A DNA stretch of 64,000 nt, taken from NCBI GenBank assembly GCA_013306675.1, contig JABLUY010000083.1:1-64000 (forward strand). Direction: 5' to 3'. Shown piece after piece: positions 46,732 through 56,157 of the stretch. Position 1 is the first letter of the stretch. Every line of letters begins with the position of its first letter. Origin of the DNA: Thraustochytrium sp. TN22. Its lineage: Eukaryota; Sar; Bigyra; Thraustochytrida; Thraustochytriidae. The translations under genes and the position numbers were made by a program. The notes beneath the pieces are model-generated. The model searched no databases and was not told where the DNA came from. It saw nothing but the letters and a program-made list of their open reading frames with translations.

Positions 46732-47430
46732 GGTCGCAAGCGCACCACGCAATGCAATGCAACGCCACGCGACGCGACGCCACACCACACCACGCGACGC
46801 CACGCGCCGCTTCTGGCGAGCAGCGCGGCGGCGCGAGGTGGCGCGGCGCGAGGCAGCGCGACTGGCAGGCTGCCAGGTGGCCGCTGCGCCGCGCAGCCTG
46901 GGAGCCCTCGGAGTTGTGCACGCACTGGCCGCGCAGCACTGCCACGCACGCGTTGACTCGAGTCGAGTCTGCAGCCACTTGCAAAGGGGAAGAAGGGCGA
47001 AGAAGAAGACAGGACAGACTTCGAGGCAAGGGCCTCCGCCGCCAGTGCCCGGCCGCCCACGTGCCGCTTCCGCCGCTTCCGCCGCTGTCACGGTCGCCTC
47101 CGCGTCGCGCTCTCTCTGCGCAGGCCGCTCGCCCAGGAGCGAGGGAGACGAGGACTCTCGGAGTGGCGTGCTAGCCTAGGTTTGTCGTAGGTCCAGTGCT
47201 GCTGCGCTGCTTGCTCTCCAACCTGAAGTGCGGTGGGCCGGGTGGGACCGTGGTGACGCGCGGAGGCGACGGCAGGGCCAGTGGGTCCGGACTCCGAAGC
47301 CGCGCGCCGACTCCGAGCTGGGCGGGCTGCGCAACTTCCTGGTAGAGCTAGAGCTAGGGCTACAGCACTGTCGAAGGTACGAGTCCGTACGACGAGCGAG
47401 CGATCCAGGCGAGGTTCAAGGCCAGGCAGT
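46732..47430. other. Upstream region of receptor-like gene 1
   Basis: About 700 bases before the hAT element; the first part is rich in cgacgc/acgccac short repeats (46741-46800). No gene recognised. The 8 bases 47431-47438 are the left target-site copy of the transposon. Confidence 0.4.
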
Positions 47431-47438
47431 GCCGGCAC
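47431..47438. repeat. Left 8-bp target-site duplication (gccggcac)
   Basis: Identical to 50682-50689 and directly outside the inverted repeats; 8 bp is the diagnostic length for hAT transposons. Confidence 0.93.
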
Positions 47439-47451
47439 CAGGGGTCGCCCT
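47439..47451 (+). repeat. Left terminal inverted repeat of the hAT element
   Basis: CAGGGGTCGCCCT; similarity to the right end breaks after 13 bases. Confidence 0.93.
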
Positions 47452-47676
47452 AGTAGCGGACTCGGGTCATTGCGGTAGTAATTTGGTGTATTTTACACCT
47501 CACGAGGGTATAGTACGTAGGTAGGAGTAGGTAGCTTGAGGCCGGGCGTGCTGTAGAAGTAGATACTTGTAGATCGACGGTGCAGCGTGCCAGAGGCCAG
47601 GTAGGTAGCTGTAGGAGAGGCGAGCTGGGAGTAGAAGTAAGTATAACAATGTAGTCTAGTAGTGTAGTATAGAATT

Positions 47677-48201
47677 TTAATTTTCGTTCTTAAGCACCTC
47701 AGAAATGGGCTGCTGTAGGTCTTTCTGGTTGGCCATGATGTATGTGAGGCGAGCGAGATAAGAGGGATGTAGCCGACCCTTGCGCAAGCTAGTCTCGACG
47801 AGTCCGGCTCTAGAGAACATGCTCTCCGTGCTCGCGGTTGTTGCATCCGTTGCGTGGACATGCGTGAAGACCTCGAACGCGAGCTTCATGGGCCCGCTCT
47901 GGATGTCTGGCTTAAACCACCAGGCTGCTGGGGTTGGGAGCTTTGCAAGCCGCTTGAGCATGACATCGATAGCTTCCGGGTCCTTAGGATCGCTCTGCTT
48001 TATGATCTGTTGACCCTCCGACCGGACCACTCTATCGTACTCCTCAAGCTGCGTGTTGACCATTGTGTCGATCATCTGGTCGTGGGTATTTACAACCCCG
48101 GAGGAGCTTGAAGACGGTGCAGTAAGGGTGAGCGTATCCGATGACTGAGCACACCCGCGAGTCTCAGGGAACTTGCTCTTGGCCCAGTACAACGCGAGCA
48201 C
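47677..48201 (-). pseudogene. hAT transposase, C-terminal dimerisation-region remnant
   Basis: Up to 175 codons open on the minus strand with no ATG at the left boundary. The C-terminal half carries the hAT dimerisation signature: a Trp pair (AAWWFKPD), TTASTESMFSRAGLVETSLR and LTYIMANQK. The zinc finger, the catalytic Asp-Asp-Glu domain and the insertion domain are all missing. The first about 30 codons come from a diverged copy of the minisatellite (48110-48238), so the array has replaced the upstream gene. Codon use is plainer and less GC-rich than host genes. Confidence 0.85.
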
Positions 48202-48238
48202 GGCCCTTCAAAGCAAGGATCATCATCAGTGACCGACT

Positions 48239-50463
48239 CGAGGTTGGTCATTGAGCAACAAAGACGGCCAGGGAGAGCTGCAAACGCAGCCCGGATCGTG
48301 TGCATGGAGTATGCGCACCCGCGAAGCGTAGTGAGCGTGCTCTAGGCGCAGTACAGCGCGAGCACGGCTCTCCAAAGCGAGGATTTTCAGCGGGACAGGC
48401 CCCGAGGTTGACCATTGAGCAATCAAGACGGCCACGGAGAGTAGTCAGACGCAGCGCGGAGCGTGCGCAAGAAGTAGGCGCACCTGCGAAGCGCAGTGAG
48501 CGTGCTCTAGGCGTAGTACAGCGCGAGCACGGCTCTCCAAAGCGAGCATCTTCAGCGGGACCGGCCCCGAGGTTGACCATTGAGCAATCAAGACGGCCAC
48601 GGAGAGTAGTCAGACGCAGCGCGGAGCGTGCGCAAGAAGTAGGCGCACCTGCGAAGCGCAGTGAGCGTGCTCTAGGCGCAGTACAGCGCGAGCACGGCTC
48701 TCCAAAGCGGGCATCTTCAGCGGGCCCTGCCCCGAGGTTGACCATTGAGCAATCAAGACAGCCACGGAGAGTAGTCAAGCGCAGCGCGGAGCGTGCGCAA
48801 GAAGTAGACGCACCTGCGAAGCGCAGTGAGCGTGCTCTAGGCGAAGTACAGCGCGAGCACGGCTCTCCAAAGCGAGCATCTTCAGCGGGACCGCCCCGAG
48901 GTCGACCATTGAGCAACCAAGACGGCCACGGAGAGTAATCAAACGCAGCGCGGAGCGTGCGCAAGAAGTAGGCGCACCTGCGAAGCGCCGTGAGCGTGCT
49001 CTAGACGCGGTACAGCGCGAGCACGGCTCTCCAAAGCGAGCATCTTCAGCGGGACCGGCCCCGAGGTTGACCATTGAGGTTGACCATTGAGCAACCAAGA
49101 CGGCCACGGAGAGTGATCAAACGCAGCGCGGAGCGTGTGCAAGAAGTAGGCGCACCTGCGAAGCGCCGTGAGCGTGCTCTAGACGCGGTACAGCGCGAGC
49201 ACGGCTCTCCAAAGCGAGCATCTTCAGCGGGACCGGCCCCGAGGTTGACCATTGAGGTTGACCATTGAGCAACCAAGACGGCCACGGAGAGTAATCAAAC
49301 GCAGCGCGGAGCGTGTGCAAGAAGTAGGCGCACCTGCGAAGCGCCGTGAGCGTGCTCTAGACGCGGTACAGCGCGAGCACGGCTCTCCAAAGCGAGCATC
49401 TTCAGCGGGACCGGCCCCGAGGTTGACCATTGAGGTTGACCATTGAGCAACCAAGACGGCCACGGAGAGTAATCAAACGCAGCGCGGAGCGTGTGCAAGA
49501 AGTAGGCGCACCTGCGAAGCGCCGTGAGCGTGCTCTAGACGCGGTACAGCGCGAGCACGGCTCTCCAAAGCGAGCATCTTCAGCGGGACCGGCCCCGAGG
49601 TTGACCATTGAGGTTGACCATTGAGCAACCAAGACGGCCACGGAGAGTAATCAAACGCAGCGCGGAGCGTGTGCAAGAAGTAGGCGCACCTGCGAAGCGC
49701 CGTGAGCGTGCTCTAGACGCGGTACAGCGCGAGCACGGCTCTCCAAAGCGAGCATCTTCAGCGGGACCGGCCCCGAGGTTGACCATTGAGGTTGACCATT
49801 GAGCAACCAAGACGGCCACGGAGAGTAATCAAACGCAGCGCGGAGCGTGTGCAAGAAGTAGGCGCACCTGCGAAGCGCCGTGAGCGTGCTCTAGACGCGG
49901 TACAGCGCGAGCACGGCTCTCCAAAGCGAGCATCTTCAGCGGGACCGGCCCCGAGGTTGACCATTGAGGTTGACCATTGAGCAACCAAGACGGCCACGGA
50001 GAGTAATCAGACGCAGCGCGGAGCGTGCGCAAGAAGTAGGCGCACCTGCGAAGCGCCGTGAGCGTGCTCTAGGCGCAGTACAGCGCGAGCACGGCTCTCC
50101 AAGGCGAGCATCTTCAGCGGGACCGGCGCCGAGGTTGACCATTGAGGTTGACCATTGAGCAACCAAGACGGCCACGTAGAGTAGTCCGACGCAGCGCGGA
50201 GCGTGCGCAAGAAGTAGGCGCACCTGCGAAGCGCCGTGAGCGTGCTCTAGGCGCAGTACAGCGCGAGCACGGCTCTCCAAGGCGAGCATCTTCAGCGGGA
50301 CCGGCGCCGAGGTTGACCACTGAGCAACAGAGATGGCCACGGAAAGCAGCTAAGTGCTCAAGAGCATGAGAAAAAGTAGACGCACCCGCAAGCCCCAAGA
50401 AGCGTGCTCTTGGCCCAAGACAGCGCGAGCTTGGCCCTTCAAAGCGAAGACCTTGGTTTGGAC
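48239..50463. repeat. Minisatellite array of 165/178-bp units, about 13 copies
   Basis: Unit starts (gaggttgaccattgagcaa) at 48239, 48404, 48569, 48734, 48898, 49063, 49241, 49419, 49597, 49775, 49953, 50131 and 50309. The first five intervals are 164-165 bp; from 49063 on they are 178 bp because a 13-bp segment, gaggttgaccatt, is doubled. The 178-bp copies from 49063 to 49952 are nearly identical while the outermost copies (48149-48403 and 50309-50463) are diverged. Short open frames on both strands repeat with the unit and are not genes. Confidence 0.95.
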
Positions 50464-50668
50464 GGCCCCGTCGTCCTTGGACGCCTTTCATGTGTCTTAG
50501 TCAAAATATATGAGATTACCGGGGTACCGGACCCGGCCCAAGTGTAGGTAGCCCCCCGGTAGCCTCTCCCGGTCCCGAAGTAGAAGTAGGTAGAAGTAGC
50601 CGGACGCGTCCAAAAATACTGGTAATAATCCGGTAGATTCCCGTAAGTAATACCCCACTTTTCTACCG

Positions 50669-50681
50669 AGGGCGACCCCTG
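50669..50681 (-). repeat. Right terminal inverted repeat of the hAT element
   Basis: AGGGCGACCCCTG, the exact reverse complement of the left terminus. Confidence 0.93.
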
Positions 50682-50689
50682 GCCGGCAC
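50682..50689. repeat. Right 8-bp target-site duplication (gccggcac)
   Basis: Identical to 47431-47438. Confidence 0.93.
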
Positions 50690-51441
50690 TGTCACTGTGA
50701 GGACTGCGACTCGCAGCGGTGCCACCGTGCCGCCCCGCGCCGGCAGATGCGCAGCTTGCGCCTGGAAGGCGCCACGGACGCGGTGGAGGAGGCGGCGCGC
50801 GCCCAGTCTTGGTGCGGTGGGGCGAGATGCAGGCAAGACTTGAAGGCAATGCAAAGACGGCGTGGCAGGCAGGCAGCCTTGCATCAGCAAAGACCTTGCT
50901 GCTTGCTGCGACTCGATGCGACGCGCTGCGATGCACGGGTGGCACGGCCACGGCCGCGGGTGGGGCCGGCCTGTAGTGCACTCACTGCAGCAGCGCAGGG
51001 GCTGTACCAGCGGTACCGCGCCACGCGCTTTCGATTGGAGCTGGGCTGGCGGCGGCAGCCAAGGGGCTAGTGCTCAAGCCCTGGCGGCACGGCCATCGCT
51101 CTGACGCGTGCCATTTGGGAAGTACAGCGTGGAGGAGGCGGCCTCAAATCCGCGAGACACGCTGCGCGCGCCCGCACGCGCCGCGAGAGCTGTCTCGTCC
51201 AAGATCGTGGGCGAGGGAAGCAGGACCTTAAAACAGTTTGTCGCGCTTTTAGAGAGCTTGCGAGTGCATGCACGTGGCGCGCGTTGCGCGCGTCGGGGCC
51301 GTACGGATTCTCGCTTGCATGCCTGCGTGCAAGCGTCCCTGTCTGCATCAGCGCAAGAGCATCATCATGATCGCTTGAATACACAGCATTAGCCTACAAA
51401 GGAGTTGAGTTGGAGAGGGGAGGAGGAGCACCTTCTCCTCC
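50690..51441. other. Intergenic region after the hAT element
   Basis: About 750 bases to the stop of receptor-like gene 2. GC-rich, no gene recognised; includes a short cttgcatgcctgcgtgcaag palindrome near 51313. Confidence 0.4.
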
Positions 51442-52788
51442 TCATACCTGGTCTGGATCGGCGTCAGCCTCCATGTGATCGTGAAAGGAGGCAGCGCCCT
51501 TCTTGAAGGAGTCAAAGGTCCGGGGGTTGGCGTTGCTCATCTTGAAGGAGTAGGCGGAGGTCTCCTCCGGCTCTGGCTGCGGAGTGTTGGACGTGGTGGT
51601 GGAGGCCTTGCTGCCGCGCTCCACGCGCGCCGAGAGGACGTGCCAGACGTATCGCTGGATGGTTAGCAAGGTGCAAGTGACGCTAAGGACGTAGATGGTG
51701 TAGATGACGGCGATGATGGGCACCTTGCCGAGGGGGTTGTACTCCTTCCAGTTGAGCGCGATGATGGTGTAGACGACGCCAAGGATGAGGGTGAGGTTGC
51801 ACCAGAAGAGAACAAGGCGGTTCGTGGATCGGATGAGCAGCAGCACCTGCACGTAGCGCGCCGCGGTGTTGGACTCACGCTTGCGCGAATTCGGGTACGA
51901 CACCTTGCTACCGGTGGCGGGATCCGAGGCGGCGGAAGGAACGGCGAGCGCGGTATTGTTGGTGGAGGCGCCGCCGCTCGGGCCGCCGCTCGGTTCTGCG
52001 CCGCCGCTGCTGGAACTGTCCTGAGCCATCCTGCCCTCCGCCACGGTGCGGAGGAGGTGCGAGAGGCGCACGTAGCCGACGATGAAGGTGCAGATAGCGA
52101 AGAGAATGAAGGGAAGGGCCAGGATGGTAGCGTAGAAAGCGTTGTTGGTGGCCATGACGGTGACGATACCGATGATAAAGAGCACCTCAAAGACGATGAT
52201 CGTCATGCGATACGCGTTCATGACGCCAACGTACTTGCGCAGACGGCGAGACTGCCTAGCGACGTGGATCCACATGAGCGAGATGTTAAGCGCGGCGAGA
52301 GTAATAAAGGTCGCGCTCAGGCCGGTGAGCACGCGGTCCGCCACCGTGAGCTGCGTCTTCTTGTCCGGGTCGCCCTCGATCTTGAGCGTGTGCAGCTGGG
52401 GCGTGACGTAGATGGCCATGTGCTCGGCACGCCAAATGACCACCAGGAAGCACCCAATGGTGCAGTAGATGGCGGTGGTGGTGGTGGCGTCGAAGAAGGA
52501 CACCTCGCGGTGCCTCTCTGCTCTGTAGACGCGCCAGAGCGCCACCACGCCAAAGACACCGCCAATCAGCGCCATGAGGCCGGTGATGAGCATGATGGTG
52601 AGCGCCACGTGCGCCGTCACGCCGACCTCCATGCAGTCATCGCCTGAGAAGCCAAACCAGCTCGAGCACGCACAGGATGCCGGCGGCGCGTCAGCGCCGA
52701 AGTAGTCCTCATACCAGGACAGCTCGTTCGTGTAGCACAGGAGTGAGCCGGGGCAGTCAAAGTCCGTGACGCACTCTGGTTCCGCCAT
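51442..52788 (-). CDS. EGF-like/seven-membrane-segment receptor-like protein 2 (subfamily B)
   Basis: 448 residues. Six-Cys EGF-like module (C6, C12, C18, C39, C41, C52) with LLCYTNELSWYEDYFG and CACSSWFGFSGDDC. Seven hydrophobic segments follow. The subfamily B block DPDKKTQLTVADRVL stands in the loop before segment 3, and NISLMWIHVARQSRRLRKYVG after it. The loop between segments 5 and 6 is Ser/Gly-rich. The tail carries SFKKGAASFHDHMEADADPD. The ATG used is four codons inside a longer frame and is in a gccATGg context like that of paralogues 3 and 4. No signal peptide. Likely a cell-surface protein with the Cys-rich module outside; ligand and coupling unknown. Tandem with the genes at 53849 and 56158, which are its closest relatives. 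Confidence 0.78.
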   Translation of the reverse strand: MAEPECVTDFDCPGSLLCYTNELSWYEDYFGADAPPASCACSSWFGFSGDDCMEVGVTAHVALTIMLITGLMALIGGVFGVVALWRVYRAERHREVSFFDATTTTAIYCTIGCFLVVIWRAEHMAIYVTPQLHTLKIEGDPDKKTQLTVADRVLTGLSATFITLAALNISLMWIHVARQSRRLRKYVGVMNAYRMTIIVFEVLFIIGIVTVMATNNAFYATILALPFILFAICTFIVGYVRLSHLLRTVAEGRMAQDSSSSGGAEPSGGPSGGASTNNTALAVPSAASDPATGSKVSYPNSRKRESNTAARYVQVLLLIRSTNRLVLFWCNLTLILGVVYTIIALNWKEYNPLGKVPIIAVIYTIYVLSVTCTLLTIQRYVWHVLSARVERGSKASTTTSNTPQPEPEETSAYSFKMSNANPRTFDSFKKGAASFHDHMEADADPDQV

Positions 52789-53848
52789 GGCGCGCGCCAC
52801 GCTGCGCCTCTCGTGCCAGCGCTAGCTAGCTCCTCGCCGCGCCCTCTCGCCGCCGCTGCCTGGTGCTTGGCGCGCGAGCGCTGTCTTGCCAACTTGGTGT
52901 TGGGGATCTGGACCTCCATCAATGCGTGCGTGGCTAGGTCCGCCGCGGCCCGAGCCGGCGCCAGCCAGGCTCCACCCTGCCTGCCAGAACACTGCAGTGG
53001 GAGGCGGCGTCCGCGGGTCAACACCTTCGGGGCCGCGCAAGGCGGTCGGCTGGCGAAAATCAGGAGCAGGCCACGGGGGGCTGAGAGTCCACTCCGGACG
53101 CCCGGCGCCGTCGCGGCGCCATCCCTCTCTCGCCCGAGTCTGCCATTGCGGGCGGGCACGCGCTGTCCTGGCAGACACAGCTGTGGGCGCCCCATACACC
53201 CGCACAAGCGGGCGCGGGCACGCGATTAATTGCGTAAAGTCAAGTCATGTCTTGTCTTGAACGCAGGTCCGAGGTCCTCCTGGCGAGTGGAGGCGCTTCG
53301 ATTCGAGGCCGCAACGGCGTGGCGGCGCGCGCGCGAGGGCATCCTCGCCTGACGCCTGGCTGGGCGCACGCCGGCGAGCAGCTGCCATGGCCAGTGAGGT
53401 AGCTAGCTATGCTACGCCACGGCGCACTCGCAGCGGCCCTGGCTGGGCAGCGGCCTCGCGGAGATGAAGTGGAGCGGACGAGGGAGCCTGACTGGAGAGA
53501 GGCAGAGATGCCACTGGCAGTGAGCGAGGAAGCCGGAGAAAGAGTCAACGCGGCGTGGCACGCCGCGCGCGCCATGGCGACTGCGAGGCCGGGTCTGTGT
53601 GCACGCACGCCCACGCGCGGCCACGCCATCATGGATGCGTCGAAGATCGCTGGCAGGCCAGGCGGGCAGGCCAGGCATTGGCAGGCAAGGTGGGAGAGGA
53701 GGCTCGGAGGCTCGGACTTGCCGAAGCAGCTCGCTCTTGGCTCAGAGGCTCTCTAGCAAGCTGGCTGGCTGGCATGTCGGGGACGACACGCAAACTATAC
53801 GTAAGTACACAACACAACACTGGTGCTAACCCTTTTAGGCTAACCCTT
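52789..53848. other. Intergenic region between receptor-like genes 2 and 3
   Basis: 1060 bases. CTAGCTAG-type palindromes occur at 52822-52832 and 53398-53410. A 12-bp direct repeat (taaccctttta) lies at 53827-53850 across the stop of gene 3. No gene recognised. Confidence 0.4.
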
Positions 53849-55177
53849 TTAGACCTGCTCAGGATCGAAAACGTCCGCCTCAGGATCAGCGTGGAAGGAG
53901 GCAGCGCCCTTGGCAAAGGATAGGACGGTCGCAGGAGAGTTTCCCTGGCCGGGCTTGACCGTAAAGGAGAAGGCGGAGGTGTCCTCCGGCTCGGGCGGCG
54001 GTTTGTTGGAGGCGGTCGTGGCGGAGGCCGCCTTGCTGCGCTCCACACGCACCGTGAGGACGTGCCAGACATAGCGTTGGACGGTAAGAATGGTGCAGGT
54101 GACGCAAAAGACGTAGACCACGTAAACGACGGCGACGGGGGGCACCCTGCCGAGAGGGTTGTACTCCCTCCAGTTGACCGCGATGGCGGTGTACAAGCCG
54201 CCAAGCACGACCACAATGCTGAGCCAGAAGATCATGAGCCGGCTCGTGGAGCGAATGAGCATCAGCACTTGCGTGTAGCGGGACCCAGAGGAGCCCGCAT
54301 TCCGACTTGACGCCGCCTTACTGCCGGTGGCGCTCCCAGAGTAGGACGAAGGGACTGCGAGCGCATTGGAGGTGCTCTTGTTCGGGCCAGCGGCGCCGCC
54401 GCTGCTCGAGCTGCCGGAGGCCAGCTGGGCCTCTGACGCGGCGTGGAGGAGCTTTGAGAGGCGCAGGTAGCCGACGATGTAGGTAACAATTGCGAAGAAG
54501 ATGAAGGGGAAGGCCAGGGCCGAGGCATAAAAGGCATGGTCAGAGGCCATGACCCCGATCAGGGCGACGCAGAAGAGCACCTCGAAGACGATGACGACGA
54601 TACGGTACCTATGCATGACACCAACGTACTTGCGCAGGCGGCGGGACTGGCTGGCGATGTGGACCCACATGAGCGAGACATTGAGCGCGGAGAGCGTACA
54701 AAGCGCCGCACTGACGGACGTGAGCACGCGGTCCAAGATCGTGAGCTGCGGCTTCTTGTCCGGGTCGCCCTCGAACTCAAGCGTGAGCATATCCGGCGAC
54801 ACGTAAATGACCATGTGCTCGGCGCGCCAGATGACGACCAACACGCAGGCTAGGGTGCAGTAGATGGCGGTGGTGGTCGTTGCATCAAAGAAGGACTTGT
54901 CGCGGTTCCGCTCCGCGTAGTACACACGCCGAAGCAGCACGACGCCAGCGATGGCGCCCCCCAAGGCGACGATGCCGTTGATGCACATGATCGTCAGCGC
55001 CACGTGCGCAATCGGGAGAAGCTCCGTACAGTTGTCGCCAGTCCAGCCGTACCAGCTCGAGCACGCGCAGGTCGTCGGCGGGGCGTCGGGGCCGAAGTAG
55101 TCCTCGTACCAGGACAGCTCGTTCGTGTAGCACACAAGCGAGCCGGGGCAGTCGAAGTCCGTCGAGCACGCCGCCAT
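53849..55177 (-). CDS. EGF-like/seven-membrane-segment receptor-like protein 3 (subfamily B)
   Basis: 442 residues, very close to protein 2. Cys-rich module STDFDCPGSLVCYTNELSWY ... CACSSWYGWTGDNC, then seven hydrophobic segments (HVALTIMCINGIVALGG; FFDATTTTAIYCTLACVLV; LCTLSALNVSLMWVHIA; YRIVVIVFEVLFCVALIG; ALAFPFIFFAIVTYIVGYL; LMIFWLSIVVVLGGLY; VVYVVYVFCVTCTILTV). Subfamily B block DPDKKPQLTILDRVL. The tail has SFAKGAASFHADPEADVFD, again followed by an acidic end. The start ATG (gccATGg) directly precedes the first Cys cluster; no signal peptide. Same strand and spacing as its neighbours, so a product of tandem duplication. Function inferred only as a membrane receptor or adhesion-type sensor. 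Confidence 0.78.
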   Translation of the reverse strand: MAACSTDFDCPGSLVCYTNELSWYEDYFGPDAPPTTCACSSWYGWTGDNCTELLPIAHVALTIMCINGIVALGGAIAGVVLLRRVYYAERNRDKSFFDATTTTAIYCTLACVLVVIWRAEHMVIYVSPDMLTLEFEGDPDKKPQLTILDRVLTSVSAALCTLSALNVSLMWVHIASQSRRLRKYVGVMHRYRIVVIVFEVLFCVALIGVMASDHAFYASALAFPFIFFAIVTYIVGYLRLSKLLHAASEAQLASGSSSSGGAAGPNKSTSNALAVPSSYSGSATGSKAASSRNAGSSGSRYTQVLMLIRSTSRLMIFWLSIVVVLGGLYTAIAVNWREYNPLGRVPPVAVVYVVYVFCVTCTILTVQRYVWHVLTVRVERSKAASATTASNKPPPEPEDTSAFSFTVKPGQGNSPATVLSFAKGAASFHADPEADVFDPEQV

Positions 55178-56157
55178 GGTGCCAGCCAAGGCGCGCTGCG
55201 CTGCTCGCTCTGCGCGCGCTTTCGGCTTCGAGATTGGGTCTTGCTTGCAACTCCCTCCAGAGAGGGCGAGGCCCGTCCGCGGTCCGCCAACAAAATGACG
55301 CTCGCTATCAAGCGGCCGCGTGGCACGCGCAGCACATGTCTGGAAGGTCACGGCTTGGTAAGCTTTCGCCTGGTCTTCTCGGGTTGCGCAGCGCGCAACC
55401 CGGTTCTGCCTTCTGCCTTGTGTGCCAAGTGGGAGGAAGCCAGAACCTTGACGAAGAAGTCAACGAGTGGTCCGGCGCTTGCGCCATGCCTGGCGGCGGC
55501 GCGCGCCTGCGGCGCTCCGGGCGCCGCCCGCCACCGTGGCCACGGCGCGGTGCGGCGGTGGCACCTGCCTGTCGTTGCAGTTTTCATGACAGCGCGTGAG
55601 CTTTCTCGCTGGACTGCAATGTGGGGGCGACCCGGAGCGCACCCTGCGGGCTGACTCTTACTCTCATAAGCGGACGGTGTTGGTCCGGGAAGGCATTTGC
55701 CAAGGAAATGAGGCAAAGCCAGGAGTCGCCGGCACTGATGGCAGGCGCTGGCAGGCGCATCGCGCGTGCGCGCACAGACAGGCTCTTGGCTCGCGCGGGT
55801 TGCCCTGCCCTGACAGCGCCTCGTCGCCGGGTGGCTGTTATTTTCTCGGAAATGGACTCGGCGCCGCACGCGCGCGCCTACGCGCCTTCCACACAGCGCG
55901 CGAAGGCCTGGGGAGCGCATGCGTGTAGTGACAGACCGCTCGCGGCGCTCGGTCGCCACGTCTCCGAGGTGAAGACGCCTCGAAGACGACATCGAGGAGC
56001 GAGAGCAGTGACATCGAGGAAGAGACGCTCGGAGGCGCTTTCCCCCGATCGATTCTAGCCTACTTCACACGACACACAAACACACAAATCATTAGCAAAT
56101 CTTCACGCATGCACGACACAACAAGCTTTGGGCCGCCGCCGTTCCTTCACATTCACG
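55178..56157. other. Intergenic region between receptor-like genes 3 and 4
   Basis: 980 bases with no recognised gene. A lower-GC stretch at 56050-56150 (cacacaaacacacaaat) precedes the stop of gene 4 and probably belongs to its 3' UTR. Confidence 0.4.

Larger units (their letters stand above)
47439..50681. mobile_element. hAT-superfamily DNA transposon, internally rearranged
   Basis: 3243 bp bounded by 13-bp perfect inverted repeats CAGGGGTCGCCCT, flanked by a perfect 8-bp duplication gccggcac. CAGGG ends and an 8-bp duplication are both classic for hAT. GTAGGTAG/GTAGAAGTAG-type motifs cluster near both ends (47515-47640 and 50545-50615), as expected for transposase-binding subterminal repeats. 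Inside are a minus-strand transposase C-terminal remnant and a 165/178-bp minisatellite that replaces the rest of the gene. The element is lower in GC than the host genes in its terminal parts. It cannot encode a full transposase, so it is non-autonomous, but the identical target copies suggest fairly recent insertion. It sits between receptor-like genes 1 and 2. Confidence 0.93.

Noticed and set aside
49046-50340. Series of repeated 64-79-codon frames in the minisatellite
   Set aside because: They recur with the 178-bp unit in several frames on both strands and show no protein features.
48239-50463. CRISPR-like array
   Set aside because: Units are 165-178 bp with no short-repeat/unique-spacer pattern and the genome is eukaryotic; this is a minisatellite.
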